A stretch of DNA of 26,842 nt from Gnetum montanum (lineage: Eukaryota; Streptophyta; Gnetopsida; Gnetales; Gnetaceae): the NCBI GenBank assembly GCA_015680685.1, contig MNCI01037790.1, positions 375,364-402,205 on the forward strand. Direction: 5' to 3'. Made by a program: the position numbers and the translations under genes. Below are positions 9,453-19,490 of the stretch, piece after piece. Positions within the stretch are counted from its first letter, which is position 1, and each line of letters begins with the position of its first letter. The notes under the pieces are model-generated. The model was not told the origin of the DNA. It ran no database searches and worked only from the letters and a program-made list of their open reading frames with translations.

Positions 9453-11755
9453 GAGTAAATGAAAACTCATATTTGAGTTCCTTACAAAATATTGGGAAGG
9501 TATGGGATTATTGACTCAAAATGGAACTAATGGGATGACATGTGAACGGATCATCATTACAAGACAAGACAAAACTAGTGTTCATGACAACAAGAGTGAA
9601 CACCCTTTACATTTGACATCAGGCCTTAGTTGGTAGATGAGAAAGAGAGAGAGAAAGAAGTGTTGTTGCTGCCAACACCAAGATTGCGCCTTTCATTGTC
9701 CATCCATAAGCGCACCATCGATCTTGCTCCTTGCATAGCTGCTTTAGCACTGCTCCATTCCAATTGTTCCCTTCAGATCCAATCCGTTGTTGTATTATTG
9801 CCATCTACACACACAACACAATCTTTATATTAGCAAGGGTAAATGAATTTCAATGTACTTTATACCTTTCCTCAGTGAAAGGTCCATTGGCTGAGTTGTG
9901 GTATGGTTGATTACGGATATGGAGATATAATAGTAGTGACTACCGAAGGTGTAGGGTCTATGAGAAAATCGAAAAAATTGGACTAGGACCCCCATGACTA
10001 AGAGTGAACCTCTAGTAGCGATAGAATGGAGAAAGAAAAAGAACAAGAAGATGGAGAAAAAGAGACAACTAGGACATCGATGAAGTGGATGTCAAGATGG
10101 AAATGAACAAAAGAAAATAGATTACAAAAATGTTAGGGGAAAGAAATTAACTGGTGCACCAAATAGGAATGTCAATGGGTCCTTCCCAAAGCAGGCTCAT
10201 GCCCTTAATGCCCTAACAAACCCACATTCAGAGAGTCCATAGGCTATGGGAATGTTATTTGGAACAAGAGTTAAAGTCTTAACTGCAAGAATTTATCTAA
10301 AAGAAAATAATGCGTCAACCAAAATATACATTAAAGATACAACCGGCAATGAGGTGAACAATGGAGAGAAGGATGGAGAGAATTGGATGGAATGGAATCC
10401 CAAGAACAAGGTGGTGTACAGCCCCTTGTGTGTTTCATGATTAATGTGACTTGGTAGATCCCATTCCAAATCTGGCGTCAAAAAAACCACATCCAGTGAC
10501 TTCACGTCAATGCATTCGACCAATCCATCCACTTGAATAACAATAATGCATCTCCAAAGAGCCACCACCATTCCGATGAAATGAAGGAGGAGAGAATGGG
10601 AAGCAAGGAGGGCCTTAGTTAGAGGGAACATGTTTATTTGAGTGCCATAACCAGTGCTTGTAGCCCAAGTGATTATTTCGTCTAAGGGGTGTGCTTTGAA
10701 TTTTCACTTTTCTCTTACGTTGTTTTTTTGTATTTATGCGTGAGAACCACACCATGCAAAGACTTGTTATTTTTATTTGCTCAACTTCCCAATAATCGGG
10801 TAATGTCGAAGCGGTAAGAAAATTCAAGAAGAAAAATATCCAAGCACCCAAGAGAATGGCCAACACAAATGCATCAAGTTCCCTTGAAGTCACACCCTTT
10901 TCAATCCTTGAGTCCTTCCTTAGTTTGAGAAGTACCCAGTCACCGATTCGTTAATGTTCTTATTATTGAGAAGGACCATACATTTCCAAGCCAAGAGAGA
11001 CCATAGAAACTTGTGGATGAATGGATGAAGAGGATTCATTGCCTGTCATATCAAAAGAACATACCTTAGTATCAACATCCTAACTTAAAGGTAAAAACCA
11101 AACATTAGCAACCAAATGGAAAACAGTTCATGCCATCGTGAAGAACACTTATTGGGTGACAAACTTAACAAGATGGATAACACACACATATACACGCACA
11201 CACACAAATGGAAAAGTGTAATGATGTTGTAAAACAAAAACAAGAAAAGTTAAAGAAATTTGTAAAACAAAAACGTGCAAAACAAAAATGTGTAAAACAA
11301 AAATGTGTAAAACAAGAATGTGTAAAACAAGAATGTGTAAAACAAAAATGTGTAAAATAAAAACGTGTAAAACAAAAATGTGTAAAACAAAAACGTGTAA
11401 AACAAAAATGTGTAAAAAATAACTTAAAAAAACTAAGGGCCTCCAATGATCAGCATAGGTGGCCATCTCCCCCATGACTAAATGGAAAGGGAGAGATCCA
11501 AAATAATGAGCGCTTGTTTGAATTTCTTAAGAGTGTCCAACTTCTCCTAATTGATGTTCTTAAATTAAGGGGTGGAAGTTAGTGATGCTCATACTCCAGT
11601 GTATCTATGCCTTTGTTGTTAGCGTGAGTTGTTCCCATAGTTTGTTCCATGCATGTTGGTCAGTTGCTCTTTCGATTAGCTATCAACCACGAGGTGTCCA
11701 CTCCGTATGTGGTTGCTACATACAGGCACCTTTGTATTTGTGTTTCTTGGGCACA
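9453..11755 (-). other. Long 3' internal region without a recognised gene
   Basis: About 2.3 kb between the end of Gag-protease and the polypurine tract, where an autonomous element would carry pol or end soon after it. Open stretches of 60-112 codons exist on both strands (for example 10293-10631 and 10615-10893, minus) but show no domain I recognise. It includes a 15-base minisatellite (11261-11418). It may be decayed pol, captured host sequence or spacer; the sequence alone does not decide. Confidence 0.5.
11261..11418. repeat. 15-bp minisatellite, about 10.5 units
   Basis: The unit TGTAAAACAAAAA(C/T)G is repeated head to tail with few changes. Unit starts are 11261, 11276, 11291 and so on to 11411. 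As 15 is a multiple of three, all frames stay open through it and minus-strand translations give a Phe/His/Cys/Val-rich pentapeptide repeat; I regard these as shadows. Confidence 0.9.
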
Positions 11756-14440
11756 CTAGTTGCATGGAAGAGATGCTGAGCATTCTTCCATGTCATCACC
11801 CTTTGAGTCACTGTATGTGATGCACGGAACCTTCCTCTTCTCCATCTTTCCATACATGTTTACCTTAGATATCTCCAAGGAAAGATTGTAGATCCCTAGG
11901 CATGCATCTACTATACTCAGCCAAGCCCTTCCCATTATAATTGGGAAGTCCCCTTTGTTACTATTAACTTCTATCACCAGGAAATCAGCTGGGTATGACC
12001 AACCATACACAATGGTAACAATGGACTGGTCAGCCAGCTCTAGTTAAATGTTCCTCTTCTTGAGTTGGGGCAGGTTCCAGGCTTGATACATTTCTCATGA
12101 GATTAAGTTGACTTTGGAACCTGAGTCAAGAAGAGCTTTATGAGGTTCACTCCCAGTGACTTGTAGATAGATTAAGGGACTTCCAGGGTCAGATAGTTTC
12201 CTGGCAAGGTGGCCTACCTTAATCTAGTCGATTACGATATGTGTTAACATAGCCGTATGCATGAAGCTCTGTTGTTGGACTGAAGGGAGCCTTGAAGTTT
12301 TATTTGTTGGAGGAGCATGCATAGACTCAACCGCTTGTTGTGAGAGCTTGTTTGGGATTTTGGTTCTGAAGAAAGGTCTTCTCTTCTTGCAGTTTTTGGA
12401 ACCAGTAGTGGGTTGAATGTTTACAGCTCTCGTAGTGTTATGTTGCTGCGGTTGAGTGGGGAGTTCCCCTTGCATTATTGGAGCAAGTTGTAGTGGAACT
12501 ACTGGCGTAAGAGTGGCGGATGGATTTGGAGGATGGTGTGGGTATGGAGCATCTCCTGGAGGAGAAGGAGTCCTTCTAAAGTACTCTTGAACTTCGTAGT
12601 GATGTTGTGGAGTTGTGTGACCCATAGGGTCAGTTGGAGAAACCGGATGCTATACATAATAGCCATAAGGATCGGGTTGCCGGTAAGGGTATTGATGTTT
12701 AGGTGGTGGCATCCCCCATGATTGTGGGTGTTGCCACTGCTGATGTTGCCCGATGGGTTGTGGTGGAGTTCCACTTTGATAGTACGTTAACAATTGGTGA
12801 AACTACCTTGGGTTAGCTTGGGGATAAGGTAATTTTTGGGGTGCTTACCGTCGGTTAAGTCTTGGATTGAGTGCATACACCCCAGACTCTTGTAGGTGTG
12901 AGATGATTGGACAACATCCCTTAGGATGTTCATATTGGTAGATCTCACATCCATCGTCATTTTCCATGTCAGAATCCACAACCTCATCAAAGATAGTTAT
13001 CTTTCCCTTACCTTTGTTATGTGCAGGGCCTGGATCTCTCCGCTTTTTCTTGTCTTTGTCACTACTTCGTTCCTCCTTAGACTCCTCTATGATTTTCAGG
13101 ATAGTTTCAAGTCTAGAGTCTAAGGAATCCCATAATTGTTCCACCTTAGCCGACACTTCGGTTGTTAACTTTTGGAGCAGCACATTTTTTTTGTTCACCA
13201 ACTCTTCGAATGGTGACTCATCCTCCTCATCACAAAATCTTACTCCCTTCTTTCGAAGGGAGGGATCGCAGTTATATTCTTTCGCGTTCTCTCTTTTCCG
13301 TAGCTCACCTTCTTCTTTGGCTACTTACTTCAACAATTGATGAATTTCATGGGATCTAAGTTCTGATAGTCTCCCTTGGACATAAGTCCCAAGGGTTCTC
13401 CTAGTCTCATGTCTTAGCCCATCTACGATGTGGCGAAGTTGATCCCGTTGTGCATAACCATGGCCTAGGTAATGATGTAACAATGCATAGTATCAGCCCA
13501 TGGTAGCATCCAATGGTTCATGAGTACCTTGCTTCCATCCTTGGATCTACTTACGTAAGTTAGACACTATGGATTATGTTTGATACTTATCGTTGAACAA
13601 CTCTAACATCGTACTCCATCTCCTAATGGTTTTTGATTCTAAGGACCGGTACCAACTCTCTACTTCCTTGATGAGTGTCCTAGGAAACAACTTCAATTTT
13701 TGCCACTCGTTTTCTATGTTTTGCAAGGCACATGCATTGTGGAATGCCTGTAAATGATTTTGCAGATCGGCATTGTATCCCCCCTCAAAGCGTGGGATAT
13801 TATTCATGTCTAAGTGCTTGATCCAACTATCTCTTTGATGCCTTGTCGGTATTCTCACTACCTCCGTTATATCTGGCATACTCCAGGTTGTAAGTAGGGG
13901 CTCCTCATGATCATCTCTTTCATGATGTCTGTGATGTCTACATTTTTCCCTACTTTCCCTTCGTTCATGCCCTTGTCCTCTCTCTCGACTCTCTCATCGA
14001 GGTCTCTCATTTTGCCTACCTCTATCCTCACCATTATGCTCTTAGTGGCTACGCCCAGATGTGGAAGGATAGGGTGAATGGTGTGATGAAGGAGAAGAAG
14101 AAGGAAAACCATCGCCATGATGATTTTTCTTACCTTCTTTTTAGCTGCTATGGCCCTGATCATGATGATGATCCAAGTGCCCATCCTTGTCATGTGTTGT
14201 TGTTCCCTCAGTGAATAGTTGGCATTCGCGGGGATTAGAACCAGGGTTGTGTATCGTAGAGCATAGGTTCTAATACCCCACCTCCTCACTATCGTTAGGA
14301 GGGGGAACATCATTTGATAGAGAACCCGTTATAAGTGGTTTACCATCTCCAATTTCACTTAGGACATGAGGGACCCCTTTGCCCTTCAACAATGTATGAT
14401 GGCTCTCCTACCATGAGTCCCTTATACTTGTGTTGATGTG
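11756..14440 (-). pseudogene. gag-pro: Gag-protease polyprotein, punctured by stops
   Basis: One minus-strand frame can be followed from about 14440 to the TAG at 11756-11758, roughly 890 codons, without a frameshift. In order it holds a His/Arg/Ser-rich N-terminal part (about 14230-13890) and a core beginning MPDITEVV (13879), which carries PRFEGGYNADLQNHLQAFHN. Then come WYRSL...RRWSTMLELFN, the Gag signature shared with the copy at 442. They are followed by KEEGELRKREN, a charged helical stretch (about 13200-13000), YEHPKGCCPI (about 12910), a proline/glutamine-rich part (about 12800-12400) with KKRRPFFR, and an aspartic protease. Stops replace residues that the plus-strand copy still has: TAA for Gln before VAKEEGE, TGA for Arg before YYAL, TAG for Lys before IQ.WKQ. 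Gag forms the particle; the protease would cleave it. Confidence 0.8.
11790..12200 (-). pseudogene. Retroviral-type aspartic protease domain
   Basis: Part of the Gag-protease frame. The catalytic motif appears as KALLDSGSKVNLIS, with the Asp-Ser-Gly codons at 12119-12127. About 60 residues on, the C-terminal segment GDFPIIMGRAWLSIVDACLG (about 11903-11962) corresponds to the family's ILGRxxL flap/fold end. Two stops lie between, at the SxEMYQ and NIxLEL positions, so the copy is dead. As in Ty3/Gypsy elements the protease directly follows Gag, but the reverse transcriptase that should come next is absent. Confidence 0.8.
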
Positions 14441-14558
14441 GGATGATAATCCCTTATGTCAAAATTTTCCACAACATATTCAGCGTATAATTCCATCATG
14501 CTTATTTGGACAAGAGCACGAAGAAGCATGTCAAGGACTGCATGATCTAGAGGTAACA

Positions 14559-14780
14559 CTATGTTACCTTGCAAATCTCTCTAACACATCTATTCATCTT
14601 GATGGAGGATAAAAGTATTACAAATCTCTTTAACAAATCTGGTATATACTCATCGGGATGGGTATATACCACCCAGTATTGTTGAGGAACTGGCAGATTT
14701 TGGTTATGTGTTTTAGATTGCCGATTGTTTCTTGTATGATCCTTAGGTGATGAATTTCTTTTGTTTGAAGAAGAAGACAT
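14559..14780 (-). pseudogene. Putative N-terminal Gag segment
   Basis: A 73-codon frame starting MSSSSNKRNSSP, the first ATG-led frame after the PBS (about 120 bases downstream). It contains QQYWVVYTHPDEYIPDLLKR. It is in a different frame from the main Gag frame that becomes readable near 14440, so a frameshift in between is likely. I cannot exclude a separate short leader frame. Confidence 0.45.
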
Positions 14781-14902
14781 TGTTATTTATCGGTGTGCTA
14801 ATTAACCATTATATAAATTTTTGTTAATTAACCCTAAGGTTTGTTTAAGCTCCCAATGATGTGAGTGATCTCCTATGTTCTACTTAGCGCACAAACACTT
14901 AG

Positions 14903-14920
14903 TCCTTGGCAATGGTGCCA
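14903..14920 (-). other. Primer-binding site for tRNA-Asp
   Basis: The minus strand reads TGGCACCATTGCCAAGGA one base after the LTR end. The 3' end of plant tRNA-Asp(GUC) predicts TGGCGCCGTTGCCGGGGA. Fourteen of 18 positions agree and all four differences are G to A, as expected from cytosine deamination on the other strand. This fixes the element's orientation. Confidence 0.82.
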
Positions 14921-14921
14921 A

Positions 14922-15684
14922 TGATGAGTGGCAAGGTACCCCTACACTCAACCATACGAATACGAGCATAGCACACGCGATCCAGTTGAACTCCATAGAC
15001 TAAGTGGCTACACGCCTCATGGAACACCAAGGGTTAATCATTCGTTGTCTTCCCAGACTTACTTGTAGTTGTCCCGGTTGTATGGTTAAGTAGGTCTGAG
15101 GTATATGATTTTTATGTCTTTTATGTTTTATCTCCTATGCTAGTGAGGTGAAGGGTGAAGAGACTAATTGACTAACTCTAACTAACTAACTAAGCCTTAA
15201 TTAACCTAGCATCAACATCTATTCCCACTTACCATTCACACCCTGAACCAATGCAGCCTTGGTTACCAAACGCTAGTCATTGCTGGGATCACCAAGCGTA
15301 ACGCACATGCTTGAAGTGGTCGTACTGAGGCACTTAAATAGGAGAGAAGGGTTGAGAGAGATTTAATGAACTAATAAATCATTTAAATAAAAAATAATAA
15401 ATAACAGTAAATAAAGTCCTAATTAGCCTATTCCATGCACTGCAAGGTTTATCCAAGAAGTTTGTCTTTATTGCCGTACACAAACTTGTGTTCAGGTACA
15501 ATATTTGCTCGAACAAAGTTTTGTTCACTTTGAAGTTCCTACTGTGAGCACATGGAAATTAATCTATCTCTGGAGAGGTAAAACTGCCAGGGTTTTGCTA
15601 TCGTCTAGGCCTAGGATGGGAAACAAGGGACAACCGCCTCTTATTTATAGACTTGGCGGTGCACCGCGATATCGCATTGCATCA
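14922..15684 (-). mobile_element. 5' LTR of the complete element (copy E)
   Basis: 763 bp, from TGATGCAATGCG (15684) to GCCACTCATCA (14922) on the minus strand. It has a TATAAATA box (15642-15649 on +) and an AATAAAG signal (about 15474-15481). It is collinear with the 3' LTR but lacks about 85 bases of U3, leaving one GATATC (15668-15673). A deletion between two identical GATATCGC units would explain this. Since the 5' LTR is the promoter, this loss concerns the copy that would drive transcription. Confidence 0.9.
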
Positions 15685-15689
15685 CTTTT
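15685..15689. repeat. Right target-site duplication CTTTT
   Basis: Identical to 8591-8595, directly after the LTR end GCATCA at 15684. Confidence 0.9.
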
Positions 15690-16165
15690 ATTGTCATTAA
15701 TTATTTTTGTTATTAATGTAGAATGAGTACATCTTAATTACAAACATTTAAGTGTAACTACATGGTAACCCAGTAGCGTATCAAGTAGTGCTTGGAGTGC
15801 TGTGCACTTGGTAATTCCAAAAGTAGTACATAAAGTCCAAGATGCATACAGATGATTAAGGATAGATGCTCATCACACTTAGGCTAGCTTAGATTTTATT
15901 TCCTATTGCTTATTAGCTTAATTAAGTTATTTCTCATTGTTCTTAGGAGTAGCATAGTAGTAGAAACCACATCATACACCTCACTCTAAACTAAACCATA
16001 CGTGAAAAAGTAAATACTAGTCTAGGTGGGAAGATAATGAACTACGATCAACATATAACTGTCTAGGTGCCACAACTAGTCCATCTGCGGAGTTCAGCTA
16101 GATCATGTGTACACGCTTGTATTCATATGGTTGATCATAGGGGTACCTCGCTACTCATTAAAAGG
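15690..16165 (+). mobile_element. Right half of the interrupted solo LTR, with duplication AAAGG
   Basis: It continues the plus-oriented LTR begun at 8206 and ends with GGGGTACCTCGCTACTCATTA at 16160 (terminal CA changed to TA), then AAAGG at 16161-16165. The match of AAAGG with 8201-8205 shows that the two halves are one insertion. No PBS follows, so it was a solo LTR before the second element landed. Confidence 0.88.
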
Positions 16166-16451
16166 TAAGCTGTTTGAATAAATTCTTACCAATTCAAATA
16201 TTTAAATAATAATTAAAAAAACCGCTAAATGTAAGCATGTGCTAAAAAGGAACATGGAAAAAAGATAAACCTCTATGGTTTCAAAAGAAGAGTTTCCAAC
16301 ATTAGATTCGATCCTATATTGTTTGTATACTTTTGATGGCATCAAAATACTAATGTCCTCAAGTAGAGATTCTAAGAATTTTGCACAACAATTCATCTTA
16401 GTTATTTTCTTTATTTCTAAAATAAAAGTCATATAATAAAGTATCCAAACT
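16166..16451. other. Unassigned AT-rich spacer
   Basis: About 285 bases with no gene or repeat that I can recognise. The minus-strand open frame across 16202-16510 runs into the tRNA-like sequence and is unlikely to be a gene. Confidence 0.5.
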
Positions 16452-16508
16452 ATCTGGGTGGTGTAGTTAGTTATCACATTAGTCTTAGGTTCAAGTCCGG
16501 GCTCAGAC
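16452..16508 (+). pseudogene. tRNA-Val-like remnant, anticodon arm deleted
   Basis: It has acceptor start ATCTGGG and 3' strand CTCAGAC, a D-arm (GTGTAGTTAGTTATCACA) matching plant tRNA-Val, and a good B-box-like T-loop GGTTCAAGTCC. About 16 bases covering the anticodon arm are missing (57 instead of 73 bases). It lies directly upstream of a repeat array, so it may be the head of a SINE whose body is that repeat. Confidence 0.7.
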
Positions 16509-16519
16509 ATACCATTCTA

Positions 16520-17038
16520 ATACAATTTAACAAAACATTATCTGCAATCATTTTTCATCTCAACTTGGGCACAACTTTTCCAATCAAGTCCCAATGGTGT
16601 TGAGTGTTGTTTAAAAATTTAACTTAGGCACAAACCTCAAACATCATCTACAATTACTTTTTGACTCAACTTGGGCACAACTTTCCTAGTAAAGTGCCAA
16701 TAGTGTTGAGTGCTGATTAAACATTTACCCAAGGCACAACCTTCCAAATAAAGTGCCAAGTTTTGAACTCAAGATACAACATATCATTATTTAATCATTT
16801 CATTTTTTGACTCAACCTAGGCACACTTTCCCAATGAAGTGCCAATAGTGTTGAGTGTTGGTTGAACATTTAACCTAGGCACAACCTTCTAAATAAAGTG
16901 TCAAGTTTTGAACCCAAGACATAACATTTCACTATAATTTGGACAACATTTTTAATAAAGTGCCAATTTTTGAACTCAAGACACAACATTTCATTATAAT
17001 TTGTACAAAATAGTATCTACAATTATTTTTCAACTCAA
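16520..17038 (+). repeat. Left block of the CTCAACCTAGGCACAAC repeat array
   Basis: Imperfect tandem copies of a unit of roughly 100-150 bases. It contains CAATCATTTTTCAACTCAAC, CTAGGCACAACCTTCC, AATAAAGTGCCAA, TTGAACTCAAGACACAACAT and TTTCATTATAATTTGTACAA. It breaks off at TTCAACTCAA (17038); the missing continuation CCTAGGTGCAACC is found at 21222 after the LINE insertion. Confidence 0.75.
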
Positions 17039-17179
17039 ACCACAGGTCTTTGATATGTCAAATCGGGAGGATGCCAAAAGTTTTTACTTCACATTCCCAT
17101 TTTGAACGTAGTTGGCCTCTAAAACCTTAGTTGTGGTCATTGGTTTCTAGGATCAAGGAAAGATATCCTTCCAATCAAG

Positions 17180-19490
17180 ATCCTTGTGACTTCCTTGCTA
17201 ATGGACTATAGACTCTTAAAAAGGAGATTCTGGTGTGACACAAGCAAGACGAATGCAGGAAGAGCAGGAAATTCTATCTACCCTCCAACAACTGGACCAT
17301 GAAAAAACTAAGTACTAGAGGTAAAGATCCAGAATACATTGGTTGAGAGATGGTAATAAGCCCACCAAATCTTTTTTTCATTGTGGCTCTAGCTAATTAG
17401 CAAGCCAAACAAGTTCCCTCTCTTACCAGGCAAGGACAAGTCCTTAAGCATCCAACTGAAATTGTGTAGGAATTCCACAACTTTTTGGGCTAATGTGTGG
17501 CATCGAAAGGATTGGACCCCCTTGTTAGTGTTAAAGGAGAGGATTATTACAGACATTGACAACATGAAGTTCCTTGAACCATTCTCAAGACAAGAACATG
17601 AGTGCACCTTAGCAGATCTCAAACTCGGGAGGGCCCCTGGACCAGATAGATGGCCTATTAAATTTTTTAGGGAATATGTAGATGTGTTGGGAACTAACAT
17701 CTTGGATGCCTTTAACACCATGCTCCATTGGAGATAGATCTATAGAGAACTCAATTGCTTGAGAGTTGTGCTGATTTCCAAGGTTGAATGCCCCACCAAG
17801 CTATCACAGTTTTGGCAATTGGAGTTTGCAACATGCTCCTATAGTTGTTCACCGAGATGATCATTCGAAGATTGGCACCTCTGATGCCAAAATTGGTTAG
17901 GAATAATCAAGCAAGTTTTGTTAAGCACTGCCTCCTACAGGATCAAGTTATTCTACTCCATGAACTTTTTCATTTATTTAGTCTCACTCATTTCCTGGGT
18001 CTATGTTTTAAATTAGACATAACAAAAGTATATGCCATGGTTGCATGGGAGGCATTGGCAAACATGATGAAGAAAAAAGGATTTAGTTAGGATTTTATCA
18101 ATCTCTACTGGTACATTTAATCCTCAACCATGTTCTTAATTGATCTAGATGGGGTTCTTTAGGGTTTCTTCTCATCCAGAAGAGGACTTCACCAAGGTAA
18201 TCCCCTATCGTCATATCTATTCATCCTTGTAATGGACACCTTGTAGGACTATTATAAGAAGGAAGGGATTTGGGGTGTGAATGTTCATGGGATAGAATGC
18301 CTGGCTAGGCACTACATGAATGACATGATTATCTATATGTAGGCATCGGTGCCATAGGCTAAGGCTCTAACTAGAGCATTAAACTAGTTAGCTGAGGAGG
18401 TGGGGTTCGAGGTTAATAGGGCCAAGTTAGCCATTGACATGACAAACATAGATGATAAATTTAAGGCTAAGATTGTGAGGATCATGGGGGTTCTAATTGG
18501 GTAGTGCCAAGATTTGTACCTAGGATTCATGATGTTTGAATGGAATAAAAGATAGATGTGGATCGATTTACTAAAGAGGCTACAAACATGAGTTGATCAT
18601 TTGACCAATGGATTTTTGACTAGCAAAGGAAGGATTTTACTTAATTCTACAATTCTGTCATTGATTGTCCATTTTACAACATTTCTTGTCTCCCCTCTTG
18701 GATGTCAAGCATAAAGTGGATCAATTAATTCGGCATTTTTTTTTTGATCAAGGGATAGAGACAAACAACGATTGCATTTACTTTCCTGGGATCAAATCGC
18801 ACAACCTAGAAATGTAGAAGGGGTGGGAATATTCAAATTCATGGATCTTAACCTAATGGAACAACAACAACTGATGTTGAGGCTAACAAGTGGAGATTCA
18901 GAGGTCTAGCCTTGGGTGAGGCTCATGCACAACAAGTATAATCAATGGACTGTCATATGCCAAGATTCGGGACTTTGGTATGCCCTGTGTTACCACACAC
19001 TTTGAATGGCCTAGCTAGGGATGCAACATGTGTCTTCATGTGAGCTCATCAAAGCTAAGTATCTAGTGGTGCCAAGGTGGGATGCCATGTGGCAAGCAAG
19101 ACTACCAAAGAAACTAAGGCTTTTCTTTGGATTGTTAATCATGGGGCTCTACTGATGCATGTAGCCCTTTAATGATGGGAACTTAATATTTGGGACACAT
19201 GTTCGACATGCAATGAGGTGATGGAGATGTGAAAACATTTTGTCGTTGCTTGCACTTTTAGCAAAGCCATGTGGTAGGCAGCTTGTTTACCCCTTCCTAT
19301 ACATTTCACAGGAGACTCTCAGGTGACGGCCATCCTCTAGTGTCTATGGAAGGTGCAAAACCATCTCGTTTTCCAACAAGTGCCTCTTCCCCCATTAGGT
19401 AGTATTGTTGCAGAAGGCTACAGGTTCTAGAGAGAAGCTTTGACAATGGTGGCTTCAACACCTACAATCAAACCCTTGTGGAAACATTAC
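17180..19490 (+). pseudogene. LINE ORF2 reverse transcriptase and zinc-binding C-terminus
   Basis: Recognisable blocks in order: LRDGNKPTKSFFHC-like linker (about 17345-17380); EIVQEFHNFF region (about 17460); GRAPGPDRWPIKFF (about 17630-17670); LMPKLVRNNQASFVK (about 17880-17925); FKLDITKVYAMVAW (about 18008-18050); GLHQGNPLSSYLFILVMD (18184-18237). The active-site box is YMND at 18313-18324 instead of YADD/YMDD, so one catalytic aspartate is lost. A tail with Cys-x2-Cys...His-x4-Cys (about 19200-19251) resembles the plant LINE zf-RVT domain, followed by WCLWKVQNHLVF-like sequence. Frame 2 is used first, then frame 1, then frame 3. Many stops are TAG where Gln (CAG) is expected. Confidence 0.75.

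Larger units (their letters stand above)
8596..15684 (-). mobile_element. Complete non-autonomous Gag-protease LTR retrotransposon
   Basis: A 7,089-bp element on the minus strand. Reading 5' to 3' it has 5' LTR (15684-14922), PBS (14920-14903), Gag-protease (about 14780-11756), a 2.3-kb region without a recognisable gene, polypurine tract (9452-9444) and 3' LTR (9443-8596). CTTTT duplications flank it. No reverse transcriptase, RNase H or integrase motif was found, so replication must have relied on enzymes from another element. Gag type, tRNA-Asp PBS and LTR layout suggest the Ty3/Gypsy superfamily, Athila/Tat side; without pol this is an inference. It lies inside an older solo LTR of the same family. 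Both LTRs carry tens of differences, so the insertion is not recent. Confidence 0.88.

Noticed and set aside
10293-10893. Two minus-strand open frames (112 and 92 codons) as host genes
   Set aside because: No recognisable domain, no supporting neighbour signals, and they lie within a retrotransposon; kept only as part of the unexplained cargo region.
11261-11418. Regular short repeats as a CRISPR-like array
   Set aside because: The units are directly adjacent with no unique spacers, and the setting is plant nuclear DNA.
11149-11475. Minus-strand frames of 93 and 108 codons with FVLHI/HFCFT pentapeptide repeats
   Set aside because: They are translations of the 15-bp minisatellite, which keeps every frame open; two different frames give equally long products, so neither is evidence of a gene.
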